A stretch of 64,000 nucleotides of DNA from an uncultured Hoeflea sp. (GTDB lineage Bacteria > Pseudomonadota > Alphaproteobacteria > Rhizobiales > Rhizobiaceae): positions 1,550,001 through 1,614,000 of the forward strand of contig NZ_CANMVK010000001.1 in NCBI RefSeq assembly GCF_947501405.1, given 5' to 3'. This document shows positions 18,838 through 27,220 of this stretch, one piece after another. How positions within the stretch are numbered: position 1 is the first letter of the stretch; each line of letters opens with the position of its first letter. Position numbers and translations under genes: made by a program. The notes under the pieces were generated by a model, which was given only the letters and a program-made list of their open reading frames with translations, was not told the DNA's origin and searched no databases.

Positions 18838-19266
18838 ATGAGCGCAGCACTGTATGACGACAACAACGTGTTTGCCAAAATCCTGCGCGGCGAACTGCCG
18901 GCGGAGCGGCTTTACGAGGATGAGCATACGCTGGCGATCATGGACATCATGCCGCGCGGCGATGGCCATTGCCTGGTGATCCCCAAGGCCCCTGCCCGCA
19001 ATGTTCTTGATGCGGATACGGACAGCCTCGCAGCGGTTGCGGCTTCCACGCAACGCATGGCGCAGGCGGTGATGAAAGCCTTCGGCGCTGACGGGGTGAC
19101 TGTGCAGCAGTTCAACGAAGCTGCGGGCGGTCAGGTGGTGTTTCACCTGCATGTGCATGTGATTCCGCGGTTCGATGGTGTCGCGATGAAGCCGCATACC
19201 GGCACAATGGAAGACGCCGAAGTGCTTAAAGAAAATGCGGAGAAGATCCGTGCGGCGCTGGGCTGA
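18838..19266 (+). CDS. HIT-family nucleotide-binding protein
   Basis: A 142-residue histidine-triad protein, expected to hydrolyse or transfer nucleoside phosphates (Hint-like AMP-lysine or AMP-NH2 hydrolysis in characterised homologues). It opens with NVFAKILRGELPAERLYED, has DIMPRGDGHCLVIPK in the core strand and the catalytic triad as HLHVHVIPRF. The size is standard. The cytoplasmic location is inferred from the absence of a signal sequence. It is separated by about 100 bases on each side, so it may have its own promoter. Confidence 0.93.
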   Translation: MSAALYDDNNVFAKILRGELPAERLYEDEHTLAIMDIMPRGDGHCLVIPKAPARNVLDADTDSLAAVAASTQRMAQAVMKAFGADGVTVQQFNEAAGGQVVFHLHVHVIPRFDGVAMKPHTGTMEDAEVLKENAEKIRAALG

Positions 19267-19369
19267 CACCATATAGTCGGTACCCGAAAGACACTGTTGC
19301 CCCTGTCTGCCTTGGTTTTGCGACAATGTTGGTGCAGGAGCCGATCCACGCTCGAACAGCGAGGCCGCT

Positions 19370-19903
19370 ATGCAAACCGCACTCATACTGATGACCATCC
19401 TGGGCTGTGACGACAGTGCTACGCAATGTCACTATCTCGAGATGCTTGACGAGCGTTGGACCACGATCCAGGCCTGTAACGCCGTGTCCGAAGACAGGCT
19501 GTCGGCCTACTCAAACGTCAATTACCCGGTTGTCGTGGCGGTGTGCCAGACCCCCGAAGACAGCGGGCTGAACGAGGTCGCCGGCGATGTTGCGGCTGAT
19601 CCCGGCATCGCGGCGACAGTGGATGGCGAAGTGCCGGGTGACGGTGGCGACATTGCCGTTGAAGAGACCGCCCGTGATGAGGCGGATTTTTTGACGCCTC
19701 CTGCCGACATTCCAATGCCAGTGGCCGGCTTCGCGCCCGAAGACACGGAAGCGGAGGATGAGGAAGCCGGGATCGCGCGGCGGATCCTCGCGCGCATCGG
19801 CTCCAAACTGCCGGAAGCCGCCAGCCTCAAAACGCTGGTTGGCAAGCCCGTGCATGTGGTCACCGACAGCTATTCCTGGGTCGCCCGCCGCTTCGAGGAT
19901 TAG
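19370..19903 (+). CDS. Uncharacterised acidic protein
   Basis: I do not recognise a family for this 177-residue protein. The N-terminal 60 residues contain three or four cysteines (GCDDSATQCHYLEML, QACNAVSEDRL, VAVC) and a short hydrophobic start (MQTALILMTILG) that could be a weak signal sequence. The middle is low-complexity and acidic (Asp, Glu, Ala, Pro-rich, about residues 65-130). The C-terminal 45 residues are more ordered and basic (ARRILARIGSKLPEAA, then SYSWVARRFED). It is convergent with azlD, ending 13 bases from it. Codon use matches the neighbours, so it is probably a real gene. Confidence 0.7.
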   Translation: MQTALILMTILGCDDSATQCHYLEMLDERWTTIQACNAVSEDRLSAYSNVNYPVVVAVCQTPEDSGLNEVAGDVAADPGIAATVDGEVPGDGGDIAVEETARDEADFLTPPADIPMPVAGFAPEDTEAEDEEAGIARRILARIGSKLPEAASLKTLVGKPVHVVTDSYSWVARRFED

Positions 19904-19915
19904 AACGCCGGTGTT

Positions 19916-20272
19916 TCAAAGCCCGAGCAGCGTCTGACCACCGATCAACAGGCTCAAAGCCACCAGTATTCCCACCCAGATCCGTTTTCCCGCCACCAGG
20001 AAAGCCGCAAAGCCGATCGTCGTAGCGGCCACCCTCAAGATGACGGGGGCCTCCTGGAGTGCGCCGGTCGGGTAGAGGATCAGCTTGGCGATCACGGCCG
20101 CGACCAGTGCTGTGGCGACGGCGCGGACCCAGGTCAGTGCCGCGGAGTCGTCCTTCAAGCGATTGCCGACCAGAACCCCGAACCAGCGCCACATATCGGT
20201 GGCTATCCAGCCGGCGATGGCGATGAACAGGTAGGGCCACCACCAGTAATCGAACGTCTCGTAGCCGATCAT
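19916..20272 (-). CDS. azlD: Branched-chain amino acid export small subunit AzlD
   Basis: A 118-residue, three- to four-helix inner-membrane protein (YFIAIAG-type first helix, then AVATALVAAVIAKLIL, TTIGFAAFLVAG and GILVALSLLIGGQTLLGL) matching AzlD. With AzlC it forms the LIV-E class exporter for branched-chain amino acids or analogues. The start ATG overlaps the azlC stop as ATGA, typical for this pair. The frame is open much further upstream, but that is antisense-like noise through azlC. Confidence 0.88.
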   Translation of the reverse strand: MIGYETFDYWWWPYLFIAIAGWIATDMWRWFGVLVGNRLKDDSAALTWVRAVATALVAAVIAKLILYPTGALQEAPVILRVAATTIGFAAFLVAGKRIWVGILVALSLLIGGQTLLGL

Positions 20273-21000
20273 GAGCGCCCCGAACGATGTTTCCAGGCGC
20301 GGTCGGCGAGGAACGCCAGCGTGCCGCCCACAAGGCCGGCATAGAGAATGTCGAATTCCGGCGCGATCTGATGAAAGGCGGGCCCCAGCGCAAGCCCAAA
20401 GAGCATGGCGATGCGCCCTGCCCGGTCGCGCGTCGAGGCCCAGATCGAGGTCAGGAAATAGACCGGTGTGAGAAAGAACAGAGCGCCCGCCAGCAGGGCG
20501 GGCAGGCTGGCGACGGTCGAATAGATCAACGCCACCAGAATAATGTTGGCGGTGGTGACGGTGATGCCAAAGCCTGCAAAAAACGCCACACGATGCTCGC
20601 GCGGCACATCGCGGATGCGCTCCATGGTGAAGACATAGGCGGTGATTGCCACGAAGTGCGACAGCGCCAGCAGCAGCCATGTCGGCGTTTTCGCGGTGCG
20701 GATCTCCGGAATTAGTGCTGCCACCATCGGCATCAGCCGGATCGAGGACAAAGCCACGGTGATGAAGGCCGCCGGCAGCGATGCGCCCGCCAGGATCGAG
20801 CCAACCAGGAGCACCTTGGCCGGCAACGCCCAGATCATGCCGGTCATGAACACGGTTTCGCCAAACGGCACCCCTGCCTCGACGGCAAAGCCGCAGAAAC
20901 CGACAAAGGCGCTCATCAGGATGATCGCGGGCAAGGAAGCAATGCCGCGTGCACCCTTGAAAAACCAATGGGGGCCGTCGCGACGGGCAGAAAAACTCAT
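20269..21000 (-). CDS. azlC: Branched-chain amino acid export large subunit AzlC
   Basis: A 243-residue inner-membrane protein of the AzlC family, the large subunit of the LIV-E exporter. It has about seven membrane segments and the family pattern near the N-terminus (GIASLPAIILMSAFVGFCGF), followed by GVPFGETVFMTGMIWALPAK. An SSIRLMPMVAALIPEIR segment matches the conserved loop. Substrate range cannot be told from sequence. It is the first gene of a two-gene operon with azlD. Confidence 0.9.
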   Translation of the reverse strand: MSFSARRDGPHWFFKGARGIASLPAIILMSAFVGFCGFAVEAGVPFGETVFMTGMIWALPAKVLLVGSILAGASLPAAFITVALSSIRLMPMVAALIPEIRTAKTPTWLLLALSHFVAITAYVFTMERIRDVPREHRVAFFAGFGITVTTANIILVALIYSTVASLPALLAGALFFLTPVYFLTSIWASTRDRAGRIAMLFGLALGPAFHQIAPEFDILYAGLVGGTLAFLADRAWKHRSGRS

Positions 21001-21184
21001 AGGACGGTGTTAGTGGCTTTGTCTGGCTCTGCAAGCGGTTTTTGTAAGCGTGTCCATGGGCGGCAGGGTTCGCCGACGGTGGCGCGCGAAACGACCGGTT
21101 CGCACGGCACGTCTATCCGACACGGTGCCTACTGCACCGGCCCACGTGGCTGCCTGCCGCTGGCCCCGCGTGTTTAGCCGCTAT

Positions 21185-21216
21185 AAAAAACGCCCCGGTG
21201 TTGACCGGGGCGTTTT
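21185..21216 (-). terminator. Rho-independent terminator after clpA
   Basis: On the minus strand AACGCCCCGGT pairs perfectly with ACCGGGGCGTT around a four-base loop, followed by a run of six T. It starts about 25 bases after the clpA stop. It is one of the clearest terminators in the window. Confidence 0.92.
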
Positions 21217-21241
21217 GAGAGTCATGGACCGTCAGAGCCGA

Positions 21242-23791
21242 TCACTTCTTGCGCGGCACTTTGGGAACAGCGCTTGCCGGCTTCTTGGGTGCGGGCTTTT
21301 CCGCAACGTCAGACTTGGCTTCCGCGGCTTTCGGCGCATCGGGCTGCGGCGACGGCTTGGCGGCGCCCCTGCCCCCGCCCTTGCCCGAGCCGCCCCGCGG
21401 CTTGGCCGCGGTTTTGGCGGTTGCCGCCTTGGCCTTGGCCGGCGCGCGTTTCTTGGCGGGCAGTTTTTCCTTCTTCGGACTGACCGGCGCTTCGCCGGGG
21501 ATCGCCTCAAGGATCAGGCCCTTGCCGCCATCCTTCTCGCCCACGGTGACCTTCACGGTGCCGCCATGCTTGAGCTTGCCAAACAACAGCTCGTTGGCGA
21601 GTTCCTTTTTGATGTTTTCCTGGATCACCCGACCCAGGGGCCGCGCACCCATGCGCTCGTCATAGCCCTTGTCAGCAAGCCAGGCGATCGCGTCCTCTCC
21701 GAGATCGAAGGTGACATTGCGTTCGGCGAGCTGCGCCTCAAGCTGCATGACGAATTTCTGCACCACCATGTGCACCACTTTGACCGGCAGCGAGCCGAAC
21801 GGAATGATGGCGTCAAGACGGTTGCGGAATTCGGGCGTGAACAGCCGGTTGATCGCCTCCATGTCGTCGCCTTCGCGCTTGGAGGAGCCGAAGCCGATGG
21901 CCGCCTTAGCCATGTCGGAGGCGCCGGCATTGGTGGTCATGATCAGGATCACGTTGCGGAAATCGATCTTCTTGCCATTGTGATCGGTGAGCGAGCCATG
22001 ATCCATGACCTGCAACAGGATGTTGAACAGGTCAGGATGTGCCTTTTCGATCTCGTCAAGCAGCAACACGCAATAGGGATGCTGGTCGACACCGTCGGTC
22101 AAAAGGCCGCCCTGGTCGAACCCGACATAGCCCGGAGGCGCGCCGATCAGCCGCGAGACCGTGTGCCGTTCCATGTATTCCGACATGTCGAAGCGCAGCA
22201 GTTCCACGCCGAGCGACGACGCAAGCTGCTTGGCAACCTCGGTCTTGCCGACACCGGTGGGGCCCGAGAACAGGTAGGAGCCGATTGGCTTGTCGGGTTC
22301 GCGCAGTCCGGCGCGGGCCAGACGGATCGCAGCCGTGAGCGCGTCGATGGCCGCATCCTGACCGTAAACGACCGAGCGCAGCTCCTTGTCGAGATTGGCG
22401 AGCACCGTCTCGTCATCCTTTGAGACGGTCTTGGCCGGAATCCGCGCCATGGTGGCGATGGTGTTCTCGATCTCCAATTCGGTCAGCGTCTTCTTGCGGC
22501 TTTTTTCCGGGAGAAGCATCTGGGCCGCGCCCGATTCATCAATCACATCAATGGCCTTGTCGGGCAATTTGCGATCAGTGATGTAGCGCGCAGACAGTTC
22601 CACCGCCGCCTTGATGGCGTCATCGGTGTAGGCCACGCGGTGGTAGTCCTCGAAATAGGGCTTCAGGCCCTTGAGGATGTCTACCGTGTCATCAATGGTC
22701 GGCTCGTTGACATCGATTTTCTGGAAACGGCGGACCAACGCCCGGTCCTTCTCAAAGAACTGGCGGTATTCTTTGTAGGTGGTCGATCCAATGCAGCGGA
22801 TCGCACCCGAAGACAGCGCGGGCTTGAGCAGGTTGGAGGCGTCCATCGCGCCGCCGGAGGTGGCGCCGGCGCCGATCACGGTATGGATCTCGTCGATGAA
22901 CAGCACCGCGTCGGGCAGATCCTCAAGTTCCTTGACCACCTGCTTGAGGCGCTCCTCGAAATCGCCGCGGTAGCGGGTGCCGGCCAGCAGCGCGCCCATG
23001 TCGAGCGAATAGATCACCGCATCGGCCAGCACGTCGGGCACCTCGCCCTCGACAATGCGCTTGGCGAGGCCTTCGGCGATCGCCGTCTTGCCGACGCCGG
23101 GATCTCCCACATAGAGCGGGTTGTTCTTGGAGCGGCGGCACAGGATCTGGATGGTGCGGTTGACCTCTTCGGCGCGGCCGATCAGCGGATCGATACGCCC
23201 GGTACCGGCCTTTTCGTTTAGATTGACGCAATAGGCCGAGAGCGCGTCCTGGCCCTTTTTCTTGCCGCCCTCTTCGCCGGAAGGGTCGGATTTGGCGGAG
23301 TCCGACTCAGGCTCCTCGATGCCGCGCACCGGCCGCGCTTCGCCAGAGCCCGGGCGCTTGGCGATTCCATGGGAGATGAAATTGACCGCGTCGTAGCGGG
23401 TCATTTCCTGCTCCTGAAGGAAATAGGCGGCGTGGCTTTCGCGTTCGGCGAAGATCGCGACCAGCACATTGGCGCCGGTGACTTCCTCACGGCCCGAGGA
23501 CTGGACATGGATGACAGCACGCTGGATGACGCGCTGAAAGCCAGACGTGGGCTTGGAATCCTCGTCATAGCCGGTGATCAGATTTCCGAGTTCCTTGTCG
23601 ACATAATCGCTGACCGTGCGGCGCAACTGATCGAGATCGACATTGCAGGCGCCCATCACCGCCGCAGCGTCGGGATCCTCTATCAGCGCCAGAAGCAGAT
23701 GCTCGAGCGTGGCGTATTCGTGATGCCGTTCATTGGCATAGGTCAACGCCTGATGGATCGCCTTTTCGAGACTGTTTGAAAAGCTGGGCAA
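21242..23791 (-). CDS. clpA: ATP-dependent Clp protease ATPase subunit ClpA with lysine/alanine-rich tail
   Basis: ClpA is the AAA+ unfoldase that feeds ClpP and, with ClpS, degrades N-end-rule substrates. It has the Clp N-domain (1-145), a first AAA+ module with GDPGVGKTAIAEG and VLFIDEIHTVIGAG, and a second with FSGPTGVGKTEVAKQL and VLLLDEIEKAHPD. The ordered protein ends near residue 770. Residues 773-849 are a low-complexity tail of Lys, Ala and Pro (PAKKRAPAKAKAATAKTAAK and similar) with a Gly/Arg patch, unlike the 758-residue E. coli protein. The ClpP-binding loop lies in the second AAA+ module. It is 10 bases downstream of clpS and is followed by a strong terminator. Confidence 0.95.
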   Translation of the reverse strand: MPSFSNSLEKAIHQALTYANERHHEYATLEHLLLALIEDPDAAAVMGACNVDLDQLRRTVSDYVDKELGNLITGYDEDSKPTSGFQRVIQRAVIHVQSSGREEVTGANVLVAIFAERESHAAYFLQEQEMTRYDAVNFISHGIAKRPGSGEARPVRGIEEPESDSAKSDPSGEEGGKKKGQDALSAYCVNLNEKAGTGRIDPLIGRAEEVNRTIQILCRRSKNNPLYVGDPGVGKTAIAEGLAKRIVEGEVPDVLADAVIYSLDMGALLAGTRYRGDFEERLKQVVKELEDLPDAVLFIDEIHTVIGAGATSGGAMDASNLLKPALSSGAIRCIGSTTYKEYRQFFEKDRALVRRFQKIDVNEPTIDDTVDILKGLKPYFEDYHRVAYTDDAIKAAVELSARYITDRKLPDKAIDVIDESGAAQMLLPEKSRKKTLTELEIENTIATMARIPAKTVSKDDETVLANLDKELRSVVYGQDAAIDALTAAIRLARAGLREPDKPIGSYLFSGPTGVGKTEVAKQLASSLGVELLRFDMSEYMERHTVSRLIGAPPGYVGFDQGGLLTDGVDQHPYCVLLLDEIEKAHPDLFNILLQVMDHGSLTDHNGKKIDFRNVILIMTTNAGASDMAKAAIGFGSSKREGDDMEAINRLFTPEFRNRLDAIIPFGSLPVKVVHMVVQKFVMQLEAQLAERNVTFDLGEDAIAWLADKGYDERMGARPLGRVIQENIKKELANELLFGKLKHGGTVKVTVGEKDGGKGLILEAIPGEAPVSPKKEKLPAKKRAPAKAKAATAKTAAKPRGGSGKGGGRGAAKPSPQPDAPKAAEAKSDVAEKPAPKKPASAVPKVPRKK

Positions 23792-23801
23792 ATTCAGATC
23801 C

Positions 23802-24170
23802 TCATTTCTTTTCCATCACGCATTGCAGCGGATGATGATGTGTGCGGGCGAAATCCATCACCTGTGTCACTTTGGTTTCAGCCACCTCATAGGTAAACAC
23901 CCCGCACTCGCCGACTCCGTGGTTGTGAACATGCAACATGATTCGCGTGGCCTGCTCGCGATCTTTCTGGAAGAATCTCTCGAGCACATGAATCACGAAC
24001 TCCATCGGAGTGTAGTCGTCATTGAGCAGCAATACCCGGTACAGACTCGGTTTCTTGACCTGCGGCTTTGTCCGGGTGATCACCGAGGTGCCCCTGTCAG
24101 AGCCTCCATCTCCGGCTTTTTTGTCCGCCTGCAAGCGTGTCCGGTTCGCGCTGTCGTTCACTCTGGCCAT
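23802..24170 (-). CDS. clpS: ClpS adaptor
   Basis: ClpS hands N-degron substrates to ClpA. The 122-residue product has a variable N-terminal extension (about 1-38) then the core [20 protein letters not shown], which holds the substrate pocket residues Asn-Asp-Asp and Met, and ends with [13 protein letters not shown]. The [13 protein letters not shown] segment is also conserved. It is transcribed just ahead of clpA, the standard pairing. The N-terminal start at 24170 includes an extension typical of alphaproteobacterial ClpS1. Confidence 0.95.
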   Translation of the reverse strand: MARVNDSANRTRLQADKKAGDGGSDRGTSVITRTKPQVKKPSLYRVLLLNDDYTPMEFVIHVLERFFQKDREQATRIMLHVHNHGVGECGVFTYEVAETKVTQVMDFARTHHHPLQCVMEKK

Positions 24171-24303
24171 GTCCTGTGGTTTTCAACCGGCGCACAAAAA
24201 CACAATACGCCGGGCACTCGCCCTAACTTAGTCTTTCCTGCGGCGATTTTAAGCCCCCTTGATCAGCGAGGAAAGTTATTTCCGGCGCCGACCCGCAATA
24301 CGC

Positions 24304-24337
24304 AAAGCCCGCCCGCATCAGGATGCGGACGGGCTTT
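24304..24337 (-). terminator. Terminator hairpin after the phasin gene
   Basis: A 16-base-pair stem (AAAGCCCGYCCGCATC against its complement, with one wobble or mismatch) surrounds a two-base loop. It lies 45 bases beyond the phasin stop and before clpS. The T-run on the minus strand is short (TTT), so it probably terminates phasin transcription but may be leaky. Confidence 0.75.
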
Positions 24338-24382
24338 GTCATACAATCACATCCGCCCTGACAGGGCAGAGGCAAGAACAGC

Positions 24383-24712
24383 TTAGGCGGCAGTCTTGGC
24401 GGCTGCGGCTTCGAAAGGCTTGTAAGCTTCCTTGGCCAGATCAGCGTAGAGTTCGCTCATCTTGGTGGCCTGGGACACAAACGTCTCATAGGAAGTCTTT
24501 GCGTAGTCGGTCTGGATTTCGATGGCCTTGTCGAGGCTCTTGGCCGAAACCAGCTTCTCGACGACAGCGGCGCTGTCTTCATAGGACTTCTTCGAGTATT
24601 CGGTGGCTTCGGCAGCCATCTGCTGAAAACCCTTGGTCATGGCCGACATGGTGGTCAGCATGGAGTCCATGGCTTCTTTGTTCATCTTGGAGGTGCTGTC
24701 AAAATTCATCAT
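24383..24712 (-). CDS. Phasin family protein
   Basis: A 109-residue protein of the short phasin family (Phasin_2-like), which coats polyhydroxyalkanoate granules. It is nearly all amphipathic helix and poor in charged clusters. It opens MMNFDSTSKMNKEAMDSMLT and contains MTKGFQQMAAEATEYSKKSY and EKLVSAKSLDKAIEIQTDYAK, the latter the phasin signature in which the helix contacts the granule. No PHA synthase or phaR gene is in the window. It is flanked upstream by a long intergenic region with an inverted repeat. Confidence 0.88.
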   Translation of the reverse strand: MMNFDSTSKMNKEAMDSMLTTMSAMTKGFQQMAAEATEYSKKSYEDSAAVVEKLVSAKSLDKAIEIQTDYAKTSYETFVSQATKMSELYADLAKEAYKPFEAAAAKTAA

Positions 24713-24755
24713 GTCTGCGGTTCCTGTCCTAGGGGAAGAAGATGCCCCCTAGTTA

Positions 24756-24797
24756 GGTGCACTGCACAATAATGTCAAGACAATTGTGCATTGCACC
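24756..24797. promoter_or_regulatory. Inverted repeat upstream of the phasin gene
   Basis: GGTGCACTGCACAAT (24756-24770) and ATTGTGCATTGCACC (24783-24797) form a 15-base inverted repeat with one mismatch and a 12-base spacer. Each arm is itself TGCA-rich (TGCACTGCA, TGCATTGCA). The site lies 44 bases upstream of the phasin start codon, where a promoter is expected. TGC-rich sequences are bound by the PHA-responsive repressor PhaR in other alphaproteobacteria, so this is a candidate PhaR operator. The rest of the 308-base gap between the phasin gene and the carboxypeptidase gene (24713-25020) shows no gene or repeat. Confidence 0.65.
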
Positions 24798-25020
24798 AAA
24801 GTACAACAGCATGGCTGAATCACCCGAACAAGCCGCCGTCCCGGCACCCAAAGGCCGGTCCGGGCAAGCCACCGGCGCAAATTTGGCACGATCTGGCGGC
24901 AAGGAATCGTTCATCATAAACGGATTGGTAACGACGTGGGTCTAAGTTCGGACCCAATGGCTGATCAAGGAGGGCGTCAGCCAGAAACCCTTCACCCCGC
25001 CAGTTCGTGAGTGAGTTATC

Positions 25021-26412
25021 GTGTATCAGCGTAAAACCAAACTGTCGCACCGGTTTGCCTCCCTTCCCCGTCGCATTTTCAGCCTGCTCGCCATTGCCGG
25101 TATGGCTGTGGCGCTCGCCAGCGCGCCGGCGGCCGCAAATTCGAAATATGCCGGCATCGTCATCGACGCCAAAACCGGCAAGACGCTTTATGCCTACAAT
25201 GCCGACAAGCTTCGCTATCCGGCGTCATTGACCAAGATGATGACGCTTTACATGGTGTTCGAGGCGCTGGATCGCGGCAAGATCAAGCTTGGCACGCGCA
25301 TCAAGTTCTCATCCAACGCCGCCAAGGAGCCCCCGACCAAGCTCGGCGTGCGCGCCGGGCGGTCGATCACGGTGGAACAAGGCATCTATTCGCTGGTAAC
25401 CAAATCGGCCAATGACGCCTCGACCGCGATTGCCGAGCATCTGGGCGGATCGGAAGCCAAATTCGCCAGGATGATGACCGCCAAGGCGCGGTCGCTGGGC
25501 ATGAGCAAGACCACGTTCCGCAACGCCCACGGGCTGCCCAACTCCAAGCAGGTGACTACGGCGCGCGACATGGCGCGTCTTGGCCTTGCGCTGCGCGAGC
25601 ATCATCCGCGCCGCTACAAATATTTCTCGGCCCGGTCGTTCAAGTTCGGCAAGTCGCGCTTTTCCAACCACAACCGGTTGCTGGGCACTGTGCGCGGCGT
25701 TGACGGCATCAAGACCGGCTACACCCGTGCATCCGGCTTCAACCTTGTCAGTTCCGTGGTTGACCGTGACCGCTCGATCGTCGCGGTGGTGATGGGCGGC
25801 CGTACCGGCGCGCGCCGCAACGCGCAGATGAAGAAACTGATCTCGCGCTACCTGCCGAAGGCATCGACCCGCGGCGGCGGCAATCTGATTGCCCGTGGAG
25901 CGCCGACCGCCACTGCGGTTGCGGCCCTGCAATTGCCGAAGATCGGACCGGTTCCGACATTGCGTCACCGCACCAACGCGCGTCTGGAGCTGGCTTATGC
26001 GGCGCCAACGCCCGCGCCGGTTGTCGGCCGCGAGGCGCTGGCACGGTCGCTGGAAGCGCAGAAGGTTGCAATCCCCACTCCCGCGCCCGCCGTGGTCCCG
26101 CCTGCGCCGATTGCCTCCGGGCAAGCGACTGTCGATCCGGTGACCACCGCCTCGACCTCGGCGATGAGCGGCTGGATGATCCAGATCGGCGCGATGCCGG
26201 ACCGCAATGCGGCTGTGGCGCTGTTGTCGCGCGCCCAGGGCGCTGGCGGCGGGGCATTGTCGAATGCCGAGCCGTTCACCATGGCCTACACCAAGAACAA
26301 TCAGCAGCTCTACCGCGCGCGCTTTGGCGGGTTCAGCGGCCAGAAAGGTGCAACGCGAGCATGCAGCGCCTTGAAGAAAAAGGGGTTTGCCTGCTGGGCG
26401 ACCGCGAACTGA
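25021..26412 (+). CDS. D-alanyl-D-alanine carboxypeptidase with C-terminal SPOR domain
   Basis: A 463-residue low-molecular-mass penicillin-binding protein that trims the terminal D-Ala from peptidoglycan stems. Residues 1-39 are a signal sequence (FSLLAIAGMAVALASAPAAA). Catalytic motifs are SLTK (Ser69, Lys72), SAND (SxN) and KTG in DGIKTGYTRASGFNL. A proline/alanine-rich linker (about 300-380) leads to a SPOR domain (SGWMIQIGAMPDRNAAVALL onward), which binds denuded glycan at division sites. The start is GTG at 25021, as the reading frame has no better upstream ATG. SPOR fusion to this enzyme is frequent in Rhizobiales but not in E. coli DacA/DacC. Confidence 0.92.
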   Translation: MYQRKTKLSHRFASLPRRIFSLLAIAGMAVALASAPAAANSKYAGIVIDAKTGKTLYAYNADKLRYPASLTKMMTLYMVFEALDRGKIKLGTRIKFSSNAAKEPPTKLGVRAGRSITVEQGIYSLVTKSANDASTAIAEHLGGSEAKFARMMTAKARSLGMSKTTFRNAHGLPNSKQVTTARDMARLGLALREHHPRRYKYFSARSFKFGKSRFSNHNRLLGTVRGVDGIKTGYTRASGFNLVSSVVDRDRSIVAVVMGGRTGARRNAQMKKLISRYLPKASTRGGGNLIARGAPTATAVAALQLPKIGPVPTLRHRTNARLELAYAAPTPAPVVGREALARSLEAQKVAIPTPAPAVVPPAPIASGQATVDPVTTASTSAMSGWMIQIGAMPDRNAAVALLSRAQGAGGGALSNAEPFTMAYTKNNQQLYRARFGGFSGQKGATRACSALKKKGFACWATAN

Positions 26413-26444
26413 CGCCAATTCCGGCAAGGAACGGCGAAAATACC

Positions 26445-26469
26445 ACGTGGCGTGCGTTTAGCGCCACGT
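26445..26469 (+). terminator. Hairpin after the carboxypeptidase gene
   Basis: ACGTGGCG and CGCCACGT form an 8-base-pair stem around a loop of nine bases, about 33 bases after the carboxypeptidase stop. A second, smaller hairpin (CCGGAG...CTCCGG) follows at once. Neither has a T-run, so termination strength is uncertain; it lies between two convergent genes, where a bidirectional hairpin would be useful. Confidence 0.45.
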
Positions 26470-26524
26470 CCGGAGACACGGGCTCCGGGGACAGTCCACG
26501 TTTTGTATCGCGTATACGGGGAAA

Positions 26525-27220
26525 TCAGTCATGTCGACGCAAGAGAACATCCTTGGCCTCATTGATCCGGCCAGCAAGAAACGCCGTGCCGCCCGCATCG
26601 GGATGCATCCGCTTCATGAGGCGGCGATGCGCCTCGCGGATCTCGGATTCGCTCGCCCCCGGAGCAAGACCAAGGATCTCGTAGGCCTCCTTTTGTGTCA
26701 TGGCGCCCGCGCTTGGCGCAGCTCCCAGCCCCGGGTCTTCGTCCATGTCCGGGCCGGCACGCCAGTCGGGCATTCTGCGGTCAAGATACGATTCCAGTAG
26801 GCCAAGGCTTTCCGGATCTCCAGCCAACTCGTTGCGCAGCTGCATCAGGTCCGCCTCATCGAGCGCGTCGAGTTCGCTGCCTTCAAACGAGCCCGCCAGC
26901 ACCAGGCCATTCATCTCGCCGGTGTCGAGATCCAGCTCCATTTCCAGCGCCGCCGATCTGACATACGACTGACCGCCCGGCGCACGGGTGGCGCGCGAGG
27001 ATGCGCGGGCACGGGTAAACAGCATCATGGCGAAAGCCAGCAGCGGAATGCCCAGACCTCCGCGGCCGATCACGGTCATCCCCACACCCAACACTGCCAG
27101 GGTCGTGGGCAGAGCGAAGCGCAGCGTATTGGCGATCACCGCGGGGCGAAGGGTCATCAGACCGCCCGCAACGGCGACAAGCAGCAACAGGCCGCCAAAA
27201 AAGAGCGCGATCGGGCTCAT
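26525..27220 (-). CDS. Membrane-anchored J-domain protein
   Basis: A 231-residue protein with two or three N-terminal membrane segments (LFFGGLLLLVAVAGG, TLAVLGVGMTVIGR and GIPLLAFAMMLF), a soluble middle, and a C-terminal J-domain (about 175-231) with KEAYEILGLAPGAS and MHPDAGG. The HPD tripeptide needed to stimulate DnaK ATPase is intact. The layout resembles the Tim14/Pam18-type J proteins. The partner is unknown; a DnaK recruited to the inner membrane is the natural reading. Its start codon overlaps the stop of the VWA gene (ATGA), so the two act together or are at least co-expressed. Confidence 0.85.
   Translation of the reverse strand: MSPIALFFGGLLLLVAVAGGLMTLRPAVIANTLRFALPTTLAVLGVGMTVIGRGGLGIPLLAFAMMLFTRARASSRATRAPGGQSYVRSAALEMELDLDTGEMNGLVLAGSFEGSELDALDEADLMQLRNELAGDPESLGLLESYLDRRMPDWRAGPDMDEDPGLGAAPSAGAMTQKEAYEILGLAPGASESEIREAHRRLMKRMHPDAGGTAFLAGRINEAKDVLLRRHD

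Noticed and set aside
21050-22423. A 457-codon plus-strand reading frame
   Set aside because: It lies opposite clpA and its terminator; the translation is low-complexity Arg/Gly/His typical of the antisense of a GC-rich gene.
24811-24945. A 44-codon plus-strand ORF in the phasin/carboxypeptidase gap
   Set aside because: It has no ribosome site, no hydrophobic or domain-like pattern, and overlaps a likely leader region.
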